Part shown: one piece after another, positions 1 to 8,887 of the stretch
How positions within the stretch are numbered: the first letter of the stretch is position 1
Layout of the letters: every line of letters begins with the position of its first letter
Source of the DNA: Perkinsus olseni
Lineage: Eukaryota > Perkinsozoa > Perkinsida
NCBI GenBank assembly: GCA_013115125.1
Contig: JABANN010000306.1
Span: 1-40,746 of the forward strand
Length of the DNA stretch: 40,746 bases
Reading direction: 5' to 3'
Notes under the pieces: generated by a model
Told to the model about the DNA's origin: nothing
Seen by the model: the letters and a program-made list of their open reading frames with translations, nothing else
The model's database searches: none
Position numbers and translations under genes: made by a program

Positions 1-1221
1 CTGCGCTGTGCGTTTCTGTTCCTGATCAAAACGGATAACGCTCTGTTAACGTAATTATTGTATTCGTAATTTACGACCGGAGGGGCGGCCAGCCCTGTGG
101 TTGAGGCTCGTCTTGCAATTCGTTCGGTTGACTCGAGTGAAATTACGCGTGTTCCGCTCGTTACCGTTGGTCGCTTTCCTCCCCTCGGCTGCGCCTTCCC
201 CTCCAGGTCGGATGTGTTTTATGATGTTTCTGATGATAGCTGTTCCTGAGTGTTCTCGATCGCGCCCCGTTCTCCCTCTTCTGCCGAGGCTTCTCCCTTC
301 ACGTCCGCTCGAAGGCTCTGGATGGTTGGAAGTCCTGTTGATTGATGCTAGAGATCCTTGTCACACTGGTACGCTGAGATGAAGGACGGATGACTGCGAG
401 GGACGAGGACGAAGAGGCCGGATTTATAAGACGTGGTGCGATGTGGCAGTAATTGAGAAGACGGTTGGTAATTCGTTGCCGGTTGGGTCGTTTCCCTATA
501 AGGCCGGTTCGTGTGAAGTCGAGAGATTGTTGAAGTAGATTTATTTTGATATCGTAATTGTATGAGCCCATTGTTTGTTGATTGTTGCTTGGCCGGGCCC
601 TGTTCGTCCTTAGGCCGGTTCCGTAGCCCCGCTTCCGTCCTGCGAGGGAGGTATGTGACGGTGTGAAGTGTGGGATTTCGGCCGGAATCGGGACAGCACT
701 CCACAAGTGCGCAATTGTGTAGTGCAGGACGGGTGCTTCAAGCTAAGCTTAGCTAGATTGATTTCGTTGCCGTTACTCCGTACAGACTCGGTTGTCTGAC
801 GTGGTTTACCGACGTATCGTATAGCTTTGGTGACTCGTGTCGCCTTGGGTATTATCTATACGTTTGGTTGCTTCTGAGTTCCAGTACATCTTTGGGTCGG
901 GTTCACTACGCGAGTATTCCTGACAAGATGTGGCATCCTTATCATCCTTTCTCTTCCGTTTTTCCGGTTACAAGCCTTAGGGACCATTTGTGATGGCCAG
1001 AGACTGATGAGAAGACCGACCACCCGAAACAACAACACCCGACCCTGTCGTCTACACTGTGAACGCTGAACCGTTTAGTGAGGGGAAGGAACGTAGTATG
1101 ACAACAGAAGCTATGGTGGACGGGTGATGGAATATTGGCAATATTATATTGCGGACTCCGAAATGAGCCGAGGGCGGAAAAAGGATAAAGCACGGGCGGG
1201 TTTAGTCAAAGGGGGCGGGTC
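1..1221. other. Left flank without a recognisable gene
   Basis: Open frames here are short and overlap on both strands. None has a recognisable domain, a credible signal peptide, or splice sites that extend it. I see no mobile-element protein, tRNA or rRNA. The stretch is best left as intergenic or as an unrecognised noncoding transcript region. Confidence 0.5.
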
Positions 1222-1311
1222 AAGAAACGCCGATGGGCGAAAGAAGAAAATTTCGGAGGCCGGATGAAGAAACGGCAATGGGCGAAAAAAGAAATTTCGG
1301 AGGGCGGGAAA
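1222..1311. repeat. Imperfect 45-bp tandem duplication
   Basis: Two adjacent units with a 45-bp period begin at 1222 and 1267. Both carry an AAGAAACG start, an ATGGGCGAAA core and a TTTCGGAGG end, with a few substitutions and compensating single-base gaps between them. The array runs directly into the T-arm-like repeat beginning at 1307, so both may belong to one composite insertion. Confidence 0.7.
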
Positions 1312-1357
1312 AATTTATGGAAATATGTCTTGTGCGAGGATCGAACCCGGGCGCCAC
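1307..1357 (+). repeat. Dispersed tRNA T-arm-like repeat, copy 1
   Basis: This 51-bp block matches the block at 3617-3667 at about 43 of 51 positions. Its core GGATCGAACCCGGGCG is the complement of a tRNA T-arm / box B (GGGTTCGATCC), so a tRNA-like reading lies on the minus strand. No D-arm or matching acceptor stem is visible, so it is not a working tRNA gene. Similarity ends sharply after the GCGNCAC end. It shares its core with four micro-introns described further right. Confidence 0.65.
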
Positions 1358-1429
1358 AGCGGGCTCGTGGAATAAATTCTCAACATACCGGAGCGGGAGT
1401 GAACACACTATGACTGTCCCCGAGTTCTC

Positions 1430-1552
1430 ATGATCATGCTTGATCAGGATCTGACTCTGAAGGAAGCCGAAGCTGACCTCCTAAAGGAAGAGAATTTCAA
1501 AGAGGGAGGCAGCACCAGAGCGACGTGGATCGTGGCAGGTGGTCTCCTCTGA
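1430..1552 (+). CDS. Small duplicated reading frame, copy 1 (40 aa)
   Basis: An ATG-initiated frame encodes a short acidic peptide (core LDQDLTLKEAEADLLKEE, then GGSTRATWIVAGGLL and a stop). The copy at 5030-5149 has the same frame, length and stop. In the 60-odd bases I compared, four of the six differences are silent in this frame and two are conservative-site changes (Asn/Asp, Lys/Glu), which is what coding constraint would produce. It may be a micro-protein, a terminal exon carried within a dispersed repeat, or a retroposed fragment. No domain is recognised. Similarity to copy 2 continues about 40 bp upstream and stops at GAGTGCCC just after the stop codon. Confidence 0.4.
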   Translation: MIMLDQDLTLKEAEADLLKEENFKEGGSTRATWIVAGGLL

Positions 1553-1603
1553 GTGCCCGGGCTCCACCGGGCGTGGAAGATACTACCGATGCCGTTGGGG
1601 GAA

Positions 1604-1844
1604 TCTGCGAAAGGAAAAATTGAACGACTTCAAGTTGCACACTAAATGACAACCCACCATTGACTTTAGTCGCTTCCCTGTACTCAACTTGGTCCTTAAC
1701 GTCTTCGGTGAAGTCCACCGGCTGACTGGTGAATCTACGGAAATGTGGTACTGTGTTAGCACAGAGTGTTGCTGTAACGGAGGGAAGGGTAGAACGAAGC
1801 AGGGGCGTCAGAGAACGACTAGATGATAATGATGATAACATCAT
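1604..1844 (-). CDS. 5' part of a gene with a mitochondrial-type leader (partial)
   Basis: The minus-strand frame starts MMLSSLSSSRSLTPLLRS and continues to HFRRFTSQPVDF. It is rich in Ser, Leu and Arg, has no acidic residue in the first ~40 residues, and carries an RRFTSQP-like processing region, all typical of a mitochondrial presequence. After KVN a 53-nt GT...AG intron (1605-1657, GTGGGT...TTCGCAG) fits in phase 1. The next exon stays open but runs into the dispersed repeat shared with 5.0-5.15 kb, so the downstream gene seems truncated or interrupted by that repeat. The mature protein is not identified. Confidence 0.4.
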
Positions 1845-2308
1845 TGTAAAAATGAACTGAATTAAGACCGGCAACTTCGAAAGGCCCCCACCCGGCAGGA
1901 TATTTAGAGGGTGAGGGGCAACAATCCAAGGAAGCGCGTGTTGATACCGCTCCATACCCAATTCACGCGAACTCCACCTCTCCTCGGAGAGGGCGTAGTT
2001 CGGTGATCAATCTCAAAGGAAAAACGCAGGTAGCCGACAAGAACGATGTAAAGGCTGAATACTGAGATGGTTGTTGGCACGCTTCCTGTATACACGATGG
2101 CAGCTCCAGACCCTTCGCCTTCTGCGGGTTGGAGAGCGATCGTTCGGGCCAGGGTCAAGTCCTAGTACCCTAGGGTATTGATCTACTGATACGCAAGCAC
2201 GGGAACTGAACTCACAACAAGTACTCGCACATGATGGACATGAACCATACATCGCTGAAGGAGTGTCTGGTGTAAACACAGGACGATGAGAGTGTTGATA
2301 CAATTAGA

Positions 2309-2596
2309 GTGGTTACCGATGAACCTATATGCAGCCAAGACACGGAATCGCCAGAAATGAAAAGTCCTTTTGTAAAAACTGCAGCACTCCGTGAGAGTGA
2401 CTCCCGAACGAAGGCGAGAATAAGACAGATCGCTAATTGCCTCCTGATAAAAAATTGGTACCATCTGCCGCCCGATGGACGCAACTATGTGAGGCCGCCG
2501 AAATTGAGCCTAGCAAGGTTCCTCAACAACCATCGAAGGAATGACGAAGAATTTACAAAGTGCTTTGCCGCTACACCATCAACAACAGCATACTAA
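2309..2596 (+). CDS. Unrecognised basic protein exon
   Basis: This open frame lacks a usable ATG at its 5' end and appears to follow a CAG acceptor just upstream (ACACAG before the DDESVDTIR frame, near 2282). It ends in TAA. The middle (KARIRQIANCLLIKNWYHLP) is basic and amphipathic. I find no known domain and cannot trace the preceding exon with confidence. It may be the last exon of a small gene or a chance frame. Confidence 0.25.
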   Translation: MVTDEPICSQDTESPEMKSPFVKTAALRESDSRTKARIRQIANCLLIKNWYHLPPDGRNYVRPPKLSLARFLNNHRRNDEEFTKCFAATPSTTAY

Positions 2597-3564
2597 ATCA
2601 GATCTCCTGGAAGTCGGAAGAGTTGGTATGTCGTCTTCTCGCCTCGGACATCCAGCCGACCAGGCTGGCCCCTCAGACAGAATCTCAGCGACGATTCTGG
2701 CTCATCAGAGGTCGTCTGCAATCTGAAGCATCCAGGGGTGAAATGATCTTGGACGATCTTTCCCTTGATCTGCGCTAGGATCTTCGTTTCCCCGTACGTG
2801 TCTAGCCTGGCGTGAGGAAGACCACCATTCATCGGTGTTTGGATAAACAAGTGGACCTCTACTGAGCCGGGCGCCCAACCAACGTAAATCCCGTCCATTG
2901 AGGTCGTGCCACCAGCAACGCCTTTCGACGGTCGCGGTTGTGCTTGGTATGAGCTCGGGTTAAGAGATACCGAGGACTCTCCAGCGGAGACCGAGAGATG
3001 GTCGCTGTGTATCAGAGGTACCGGTAAGTTGAGCTTGTCGAATGGTTTGTAACTGGAAGGCTGGTGCGCGTCCAAATACAGGATCAAATCCGGTTTCCTT
3101 CCACTTGACGCATCGCTGCTGGCGGTCGAGCAGAGCACCATACTTTGACGATCCGCGTGCCACACCTTATTAAGCCAGCCATAAACAGCAGGCATAACCC
3201 GCTTCGTAATATCCCAGCTGAACCAGTAGCACTCCCCGACGTCGTGGGTTGTGACTTGTTGTAGGTAGAAGAGACCGCAGGGCTTGATTAGGTGGAAACC
3301 ATCAAGGTGGAGCGAGGCAAAACCGTCGTCCAATAGCCCGTAGCCGAAGGATAGACTCGCGTACGTCTTCGTCATAAGTCGGGTTACTTTCAGACGAACA
3401 GGGGCCAGGAAGCTCAATTCAGGAGAGAGGAGTCTTTCATCGGATAGGTAGACACCGTGAGGGATGCCGCGGGATGAGGGAAGACCGCTGTCAGGTTTGT
3501 TAGTAGCAGACCCCAGACAAGCACCGAGAAAGAGACTGCTAGTCAGAAGACCTTCAATGAGCAT
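2593..3564 (-). CDS. Secreted protein of unknown function, intronless (323 aa)
   Basis: This single uninterrupted frame starts MLIEGLLTSSLFLGACLGSA, a clear hydrophobic signal peptide with small residues near position 20. The mature part has several cysteines (KPCGLF, GECYWF, LCSTAS, PGCFRL, RFCLRG) that could form disulphides, and no second membrane segment. A stretch around residues 90-130 (LLDDGFASLHLDGFHLIKP, then YWFSWDITKR) looks like a beta-rich extracellular domain, but I cannot assign a family. It lacks introns although other genes in the window are full of them, a trait shared with the protease at 8.9-11.65 kb. The start is the only ATG before the signal sequence; the T-arm-like repeat lies 50 bp upstream. 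Confidence 0.75.
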   Translation of the reverse strand: MLIEGLLTSSLFLGACLGSATNKPDSGLPSSRGIPHGVYLSDERLLSPELSFLAPVRLKVTRLMTKTYASLSFGYGLLDDGFASLHLDGFHLIKPCGLFYLQQVTTHDVGECYWFSWDITKRVMPAVYGWLNKVWHADRQSMVLCSTASSDASSGRKPDLILYLDAHQPSSYKPFDKLNLPVPLIHSDHLSVSAGESSVSLNPSSYQAQPRPSKGVAGGTTSMDGIYVGWAPGSVEVHLFIQTPMNGGLPHARLDTYGETKILAQIKGKIVQDHFTPGCFRLQTTSDEPESSLRFCLRGQPGRLDVRGEKTTYQLFRLPGDLI

Positions 3565-3616
3565 ATTCTGAGAGGGCAGATGAGGGGCGAGACGTAAGCT
3601 GACCAGCGAAGTTTGT

Positions 3617-3667
3617 GGAAAAAATTACAGAAATATGTGCCGTGCGGGGATCGAACCCGGGCGACAC
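3617..3667 (+). repeat. Dispersed tRNA T-arm-like repeat, copy 2
   Basis: Second copy of the block at 1307-1357, in the same orientation, with a GGGGATCGAACCCGGGCG core. It lies just upstream of the minus-strand secreted-protein gene. It could be a retroposon remnant or, given the ACACCAG that follows, a plus-strand intron end, but no plus-strand exons are evident here. Confidence 0.65.
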
Positions 3668-4004
3668 CAGGATCGTCTGGAAAGGACCCCTTTTCATCAG
3701 AAAAAAAGACGATATTCCGCAATCCTTTGGAGGGCTGTATAGTGTTTTCAGCGGCCTTCTTCTGCTGTCCATCTCAAGTCGTGCTGCTGCTGTCCAATTG
3801 TAACTTCTCAGCAACCCGATTCTTCGAGTTTCGTAGTGGGTCATGTCAATGAGCGGGATACTGTAATTCTATGGGTTCTTCTTTAATGCCTTAGCCAGTG
3901 AGAATCCATCCTTCATCGAGACTGATGAATGATGGGAGTCCTCGAGACAGCCCGTCAAGTGAACTCTGGAGATTTTCAATCTGGTAGGGGTTTTGTCCTT
4001 GAAT

Positions 4005-4229
4005 ATGGCATCTACAGATCACGACGCGGCCACGACTTCGCGAGAAGGTCCTGCGTCGGGAGAAACCCAAGTTCCTGACCAGAAGCAGGCATCGGCTGGC
4101 AGCGATGGCCCAAAGATGATGTCGTTGAACATTCGGATAGCCGGCGGAGCGAGGAACGCCTCCAGGGACCAGCTCGACTTCGTCAAGGAAGTTAACGGGG
4201 TAGTATTGTCACTGCTGGGAGGCACTTGA
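4005..4229 (+). CDS. Short acidic/polar ORF of unknown function (74 aa)
   Basis: An ATG-initiated frame begins MASTDHDAATTSREGP and ends near VKEVNGVVLSLLGGT. The N-terminal half is polar and low in complexity; the C-terminal half (MSLNIRIAGGARNAS, then DQLDFVKEV) is more protein-like. It could be a small gene or a first exon, since a GTAGTATT donor-like site follows KEVNG. No homologue or motif is recognised. Confidence 0.3.
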   Translation: MASTDHDAATTSREGPASGETQVPDQKQASAGSDGPKMMSLNIRIAGGARNASRDQLDFVKEVNGVVLSLLGGT

Positions 4230-4373
4230 GAGCGTCACATTTGTGAATAGTGAATTGGTATTGGGTGTCTATAGGGCTGGGATTCAAGAGCCATTGGGGT
4301 CCTCGCCAATTATAGGTCGTATACTAAAAACCTAATACCATTTCAGATTACGATACTCATAGAAATCGTGATG

Positions 4374-4396
4374 ACAACTGTCAAGTTGACAGCTGT
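4374..4396. repeat. Perfect inverted repeat
   Basis: CTGTCAA-G-TTGACAG (4378-4392) is a perfect 15-nt palindrome, extended by ACA/TGT after one mismatch. About 40 bp downstream AGTGTTAACACT is another perfect palindrome overlapping a TTAACA-G-TGTTAA repeat. No gene surrounds them, so they belong to the palindrome-rich intergenic DNA of the left half. Confidence 0.7.
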
Positions 4397-5029
4397 TATT
4401 ATGATTCCTAGCAGTGTTGTACTAGTTAACAGTGTTAACACTAAGGATAATATTCATTATTATTATTGCCGTTCTCTGCGAGATCTTCTCTCGGGCCGAG
4501 AGTCTCGGTGGCAGTAGTGTTTCTGTTGGTACTACCCGCCTGAGTTGAGGGTATCTGAATTAATGACGATTACCCAAGCGAAGTGAAGTCTAGCCACTCA
4601 GATTGATAATAATGAGCTGGAGATGAAGAGTTTCTTTCTTTTCACAACTTGCCCCTGTACAGCCCTTCTTCGGCAGTTTTGTACGACTTCTTTGGGGCTA
4701 GAGCTTTACGCTGTGTCCGTGTGTCATGTCTTAACCTTTGTACGACAAGTAACGGAGAACAGTTATCCTGGCCGGAACCATGGTCCAACTGGAATTCAAC
4801 CTGGCCGTTGGTCCAACTGGAATTCAACCGTGCCGTATGGTATTCAGTTTCTCGACGAAATACGTGAAAAACCCGCTTTTCTTGCCTGACGTTTCCTTGA
4901 AAGGGAATCGCTGCCATTTGGCACAGCAGATGACCATTTTCGTGTTGTTCGGCTTGGAGTTTGACGGGGCGTCTAAAGTTGCCTCACGCAGTGACAGTGA
5001 ACACACCGGGCTAGTGCCGAGTCTTCGTG

Positions 5030-5149
5030 ATGGTGCTTGATCAGGATCTAACTTTGAAGGAGGCCGAAGCTGACCTCCTAAAGGAAGAAGATTTCGAAGA
5101 GGGAGGCAGCACCAGAGCGACGTGGATCGTGGCAGGTGGTCTCCTCTGA
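5030..5149 (+). CDS. Small duplicated reading frame, copy 2 (39 aa)
   Basis: This is the counterpart of the frame at 1430-1552. It starts MVLDQDLTLKEAEADLL and ends GGSTRATWIVAGGLL. Differences from copy 1 are mostly silent in this frame. The complementary strand also stays open here (RALRGDHLPRSTSLWCC), which probably follows from shared sequence rather than a second protein. The repeat interrupts a longer minus-strand open frame (4824-5504) that I do not consider a gene. Confidence 0.4.
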   Translation: MVLDQDLTLKEAEADLLKEEDFEEGGSTRATWIVAGGLL

Positions 5150-5264
5150 GTGCCCGAAGTACTGAGAGGAGTGGCTTGGTATGATCAGGTTCTCTGCTGC
5201 CTCGCGACGTGCCGCTGAAGGACATCGAAAAGTTGAATAGATCGGACGGTGTGGTGGTCCAAGT

Positions 5265-5639
5265 GTGAGAAGGGGTATCCTCGGTCGCTGGTGTCACTGC
5301 TTCGTCAGGTTCCTCCAATCCACTGCAACGGAGGGTTCTGAAGGGACCACTACTGGTAGGGGCGGCAGCAGCACTGTCTACTTGGACAGGATGGACACCT
5401 TCGAGGACAGCGTCTCGATATTTGCCTACTCTGTGAGTCGTCCGAATAGCCAGTCGGATGGAGTGTTTGCTCTCATGACAACGACCCTGGCTCGAACCGA
5501 CCACCTGTCGTTTCAGGTATCTGGTTTAGGACTTGCATTCACCTGGCGGTATCTTCTTCACTCCGACCGATCTCCTGTTGGCCGAGACGATGCTTCATCA
5601 CTGCTGCAGAACCTCACCCTCTTCTGCATCTACGCGTAA
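5265..5639 (+). CDS. Possible small gene with one in-frame micro-intron
   Basis: The frame is open for 124 codons and includes a plausible segment STVYLDRMDTFEDSVSIFAY and a hydrophobic stretch near the C-terminus. A 54-nt GT...AG segment (5461-5514, GTGTTTGC...GTTTCAG) could be a frame-keeping intron; it contains CTCGAACCGACC, a loose relative of the T-arm-like motif found in other micro-introns. No domain is recognised, and the opposite strand is also open, so this call is weak. Confidence 0.25.
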   Translation: MRRGILGRWCHCFVRFLQSTATEGSEGTTTGRGGSSTVYLDRMDTFEDSVSIFAYSVSRPNSQSDGVFALMTTTLARTDHLSFQVSGLGLAFTWRYLLHSDRSPVGRDDASSLLQNLTLFCIYA

Positions 5640-6455
5640 GTCCTGACCGTGATTTATTCCTCTTCTCTTCGGGATACTGTCACAGTACTTCTGTGGTCCA
5701 ATCGGGTGTTCGCTCGATCTGCCGAACGATGCTTCGATACTTGCATTTGATGATTCATCACCTTTGCGTACGAAATGAGCTCCTAACTTAGGAGTCCTGA
5801 GACTGTTTTTCGGCCTCTGGGCGCGTTCTCAAAGGATATGGCTTGGATGACTTCTGCTGCCTCAGGCAGCTTCCGTGCTTAGGCTCCCAGCTGCGGAATG
5901 TGTTGGCCGTTTTCTCGGACGCGAAATTGACATTGTGAATGCTGTCCTAGGGGATAGATGGACTAGCGAGGCAGTGTCACCGTGTATGGATAGGTTCACA
6001 TTGCTGTGGGTAGCCACTGTTGTGGGAGTCCTGATACGGAATCTCACACCAAGAGCTGAGCCGAGTAGCACTAGTACTGAACGGCGAGATGGAGGCCCTA
6101 CAGAACGCACAAGCGTCGCTGAAGGGATGCCGGTGGATGGCGCCGCTGAGGGAGGTACGAATATTCCCTTTGGGCTTAGTCGGACGCGATGTCTTGGATA
6201 GATACGAGCGTTGCAGAGGTTGAAGCCACAGTGCCTGCCTCCGCCCCATCGAGGCACGAGGAAGGCGAGTCACCATCATCGCCGGGAGAGTGATTTCCTG
6301 TGTGATTGTCTTCTACCATTTCCTGTTTACTTTGGTATCTACCGTTTCATCTGCAGCGTTTTTTGTGTAGTTTGTAAGTTCAGCTATGTCCGCTGGCAGC
6401 CTGTCAGTGGCAGGGAGAGGGAGTACGCGAGAGACTCATTCCGGCATGTTTCGTT
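5640..6455. other. Intergenic stretch with short perfect palindromes
   Basis: Frames on both strands around 5860-6280 overlap one another and neither looks like a real protein. Two perfect odd-centred 15-nt palindromes stand out: CTCCTAA-C-TTAGGAG at 5780-5794 and GCTGCCT-C-AGGCAGC at 5856-5870. Nothing else is recognised. Confidence 0.5.
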
Positions 6456-6533
6456 ACACTAGTGACTAGTGTCCTGACCATCTCCGCTGCACACCGACTT
6501 GTGACTAGTTGGTGTGCAGCGGAGATGGTCAGG
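6456..6533. repeat. Double palindrome: 17-nt unit followed by a 23-bp hairpin
   Basis: ACACTAGT-G-ACTAGTGT (6456-6472) is perfect and abuts a perfect 23-bp inverted repeat (arms 6473-6495 and 6511-6533, 15-nt loop). The loop contains GTGACTAGT, which repeats part of the first palindrome, so loop and flank can also pair. The arms show no mismatch, suggesting recent formation or active selection. No flanking gene or transposase is visible. Confidence 0.85.
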
Positions 6534-6894
6534 AAACAGTTCGCAATGCGAACTTCGCATAATGAATTGGGAAGGGTAATTTACTGTTATCAGCTCAGCT
6601 TTTCACACTCGATCGTTCCGATGAGGGGCTTGCACATACACCACGACTCGGATACTGCGCCTCGTGATAGGTATCCAGAAGGGGTCTCATAGCAGTCTAG
6701 GAATCGATGGCATGAGCGCTCAACCGACGGGAAGGTAGGACCCTATTCGGCTAAAGAGGAAACTAACATTACAGCTGATGCGGGACTGAACAGTGCGGGA
6801 TGTGATACCTCATTGCCCCAGCGTATGGCGGATGAGGGTGTCTTATATTTCGCCGGCGATGGACGTACCCTGACGATTCGATTTCCCCACTGAT

Positions 6895-7300
6895 TCATGC
6901 CAACGGTAGACAGTCTACCCTATGCCAAGTGTTGGATTGTGACTCAGCCGGTAGCCCGTGGTTTTCGTGCTGTTGTGTCTGCTGGCCAGTCACCTCTGTC
7001 TGTGCCACAGACTCTGTGGCCGGTCGGCCGAGATCCGGTTGTCGCGGTTTGCGACCGTCATCGACCCGTAACGAGTTTTCAGACTCGGGAGCCTCGAGGC
7101 GCCGTACAAGTGTGATCATTCCGCCGTGGAAAGCTTGACGATCATTTTTCTATCACACCGCCACCTGGCGGGATCAATGACAGTGTTTCTAAGCACTGTG
7201 CTCGGCACAGTTTTCTACGACGGAGGCGTTGTTGCTTCTGGGACATTCCAGGACTTTGAGTAGGACCTATCGATGCCGTGGGGACTGCCCACGGAGTACC
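6895..7300. repeat. Cluster of short perfect inverted repeats
   Basis: Perfect stems include GCCACAG-ACT-CTGTGGC (7004-7020), ACTGTGC-TCG-GCACAGT (7195-7211) and CCGTGGG-GACTG-CCCACGG (7276-7294). The CACTGTGC arm at 7194-7201 can instead pair with ACAGTG near 7180-7185, so alternative folds exist. No coding frame here is convincing. Confidence 0.65.
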
Positions 7301-7692
7301 GCTCAGCACGGCTTTCCGAATCTCGGCGGGCGGCCAGAGGGATTGCGAGTCGCTTGATCACTCGATTTGGAGTGGAATATCGTCGATTGCTCCTCCAGCT
7401 TTGACGCCGGTTGGTTATTCGTGTTCAACGACAGGAAGGGAGAGTGGCAGTTTGGTTGGCCAAGGAGGGCCTCGGAGGCGTTCAACAGAGCATAGATGTT
7501 ATTTATCGATGGCCCTTCATCATCACGCCCCGAGAATTGCACAGACCCTGACTGTCACCGGCTCGTTCGAGCAACAGTTCGTCCAGTTGGGAAATGCACT
7601 GAGATTGGAGTGAGATCTACGAGGCTCCTATTTTGCTTGCTCTCTACGAACATGTGGCCTGCATGATATGGCCTTGTTGAATCAACACGATG

Positions 7693-7757
7693 CATGAACC
7701 CGTATTGCAGGTAGAGAATCAACATTATTGATTCTCTACCTGCAATACGGGTTCATG
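7693..7757. repeat. Perfect 30-bp inverted repeat with a 5-nt loop
   Basis: Arms 7693-7722 and 7728-7757 are fully complementary over 30 bp, separated only by CATTA. The transcript of either strand would form a 65-nt hairpin like a small-RNA precursor; as DNA it could extrude a cruciform. It does not extend beyond these ends (flanking G and A do not pair). No target-site duplication or adjoining coding frame is evident. Confidence 0.9.
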
Positions 7758-7886
7758 ATAACACCGAGAAAACATCATGCCCAAGGGTCCCGGAAGTGGC
7801 TCTGTCCTATCCGGGCCGCTAGATGTGCACTCCTTCGATGAGGATGCCAATAGCCGAAATGGTTGCATTCAAGCCCAAGTTCATTG

Positions 7887-8482
7887 TTGGAAACAATTTG
7901 TTTGCGTTTCCAATCATGATGAGCCTGTTGTTCGTGATCGGCGAACGAAACGCTGCGAGAGTGGCGAGGGGTCCATGCGGTGCTGTGAGCACCGCAACTC
8001 CGAAGCGTGGTAGAGCATGGTCATGCAGGTCCGTGCATTGTTACGGATATTTTGTCAGGTACACGACAACCTGCTCTAGATGCACTCTTCGGGGATGGCC
8101 TCCAAGATCCGGCCTCGAATAAGTGAGACTCGGAAAAACTGGTGAGAGGTAGGCATCGGACTTTTCAATTTGGAGACACAGTGCGTTAAAAACCCCCGAC
8201 GATGCGTCGCATCTTCAAAATCGCATCACGAAGTAGCCGATTTGCAGTCGCTGTACTCGCTGGGTAATTGCCGGTTGCGCCAGAGCCTGATAGGCCGGGC
8301 CTATTAGTCCCTCACGCCGCCGACTCGGCGGCGCCGAGGGACATAACATGTCCCTCCTCTAACAGCGGTTCTTGACAGGTTGTTAAGAGCCGTGCCTGTG
8401 AAGCGACGCCACGGCGTCGACCGCGGCCCGCCGTAGTACTGTCCGATTACTCCAAAACCTCTCACTTTTTGGAGCGTAATTT
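7887..8482. repeat. Dense array of hairpins in noncoding DNA
   Basis: At least eight stems lie in ~600 bp: 7887-7913 (8 bp), 7976-7996 (9 bp, 3-nt loop), 8201-8213, 8290-8304 (ATAGGCC-G-GGCCTAT), 8315-8333 (9 bp, 1-nt loop), 8336-8356 (9 bp, 3-nt loop), 8366-8392 (12 bp with two G-U-type pairs), 8404-8419 (CGACGCC-AC-GGCGTCG) and 8446-8480 (bulged, 12 bp). GTCCCTC at 8307-8313, GAGGGAC at 8336-8342 and GTCCCTC at 8350-8356 form a three-arm set with two exclusive pairings. The wobble pairs in one stem hint at RNA structure. I do not recognise an rRNA, snRNA, RNase P or telomerase RNA signature. Confidence 0.6.
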
Positions 8483-8887
8483 GTTATGGCCCCAGGCCGA
8501 ACAGATAATAGTGCTCTGCTACTAGCGACAGGCGGTACAACTAGTTCGGAATTTCCCATTTGGTCACGACAATCGCTGACTCCTGACGCATTCCCACAGC
8601 GAATAATCGTTTGAGCATTCGGCTCCCGATCACTCAGTAACTCAAGAGCCGCTCTTCCCAGAAAACTCGAGGGCCTCTAAGCCAGATCCTACGTTGACGC
8701 TCGAGCGAAAGAGGTAATGTATAATGGCCCTTTAGGAATAGGGGCGAATAGGAGATCTCTGAGCCATCTTCGGCCGATACTCTCTTAATGACTGAAAAAA
8801 TAGTGCAGCACTAAAAACAGAAATTGTCACGAGTCGGGGTTAGTACGGGTCGTGAGTGAGATCGAGTATGGACCGGACTGCAGTCGA

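Noticed and set aside
5862-6257. Overlapping 131- and 108-codon frames on opposite strands
   Set aside because: Neither has splice support, a signal peptide with a convincing mature part, or a domain; each looks like a shadow of unconstrained sequence.
6456-8482. CRISPR-like array
   Set aside because: The hairpins differ in sequence and spacing; there is no repeated unit with unique spacers and the DNA is eukaryotic.
8200-8490. Possible rRNA fragment, because of many GC-rich stems
   Set aside because: I found no conserved rRNA core sequence on either strand; the stems are isolated simple hairpins.
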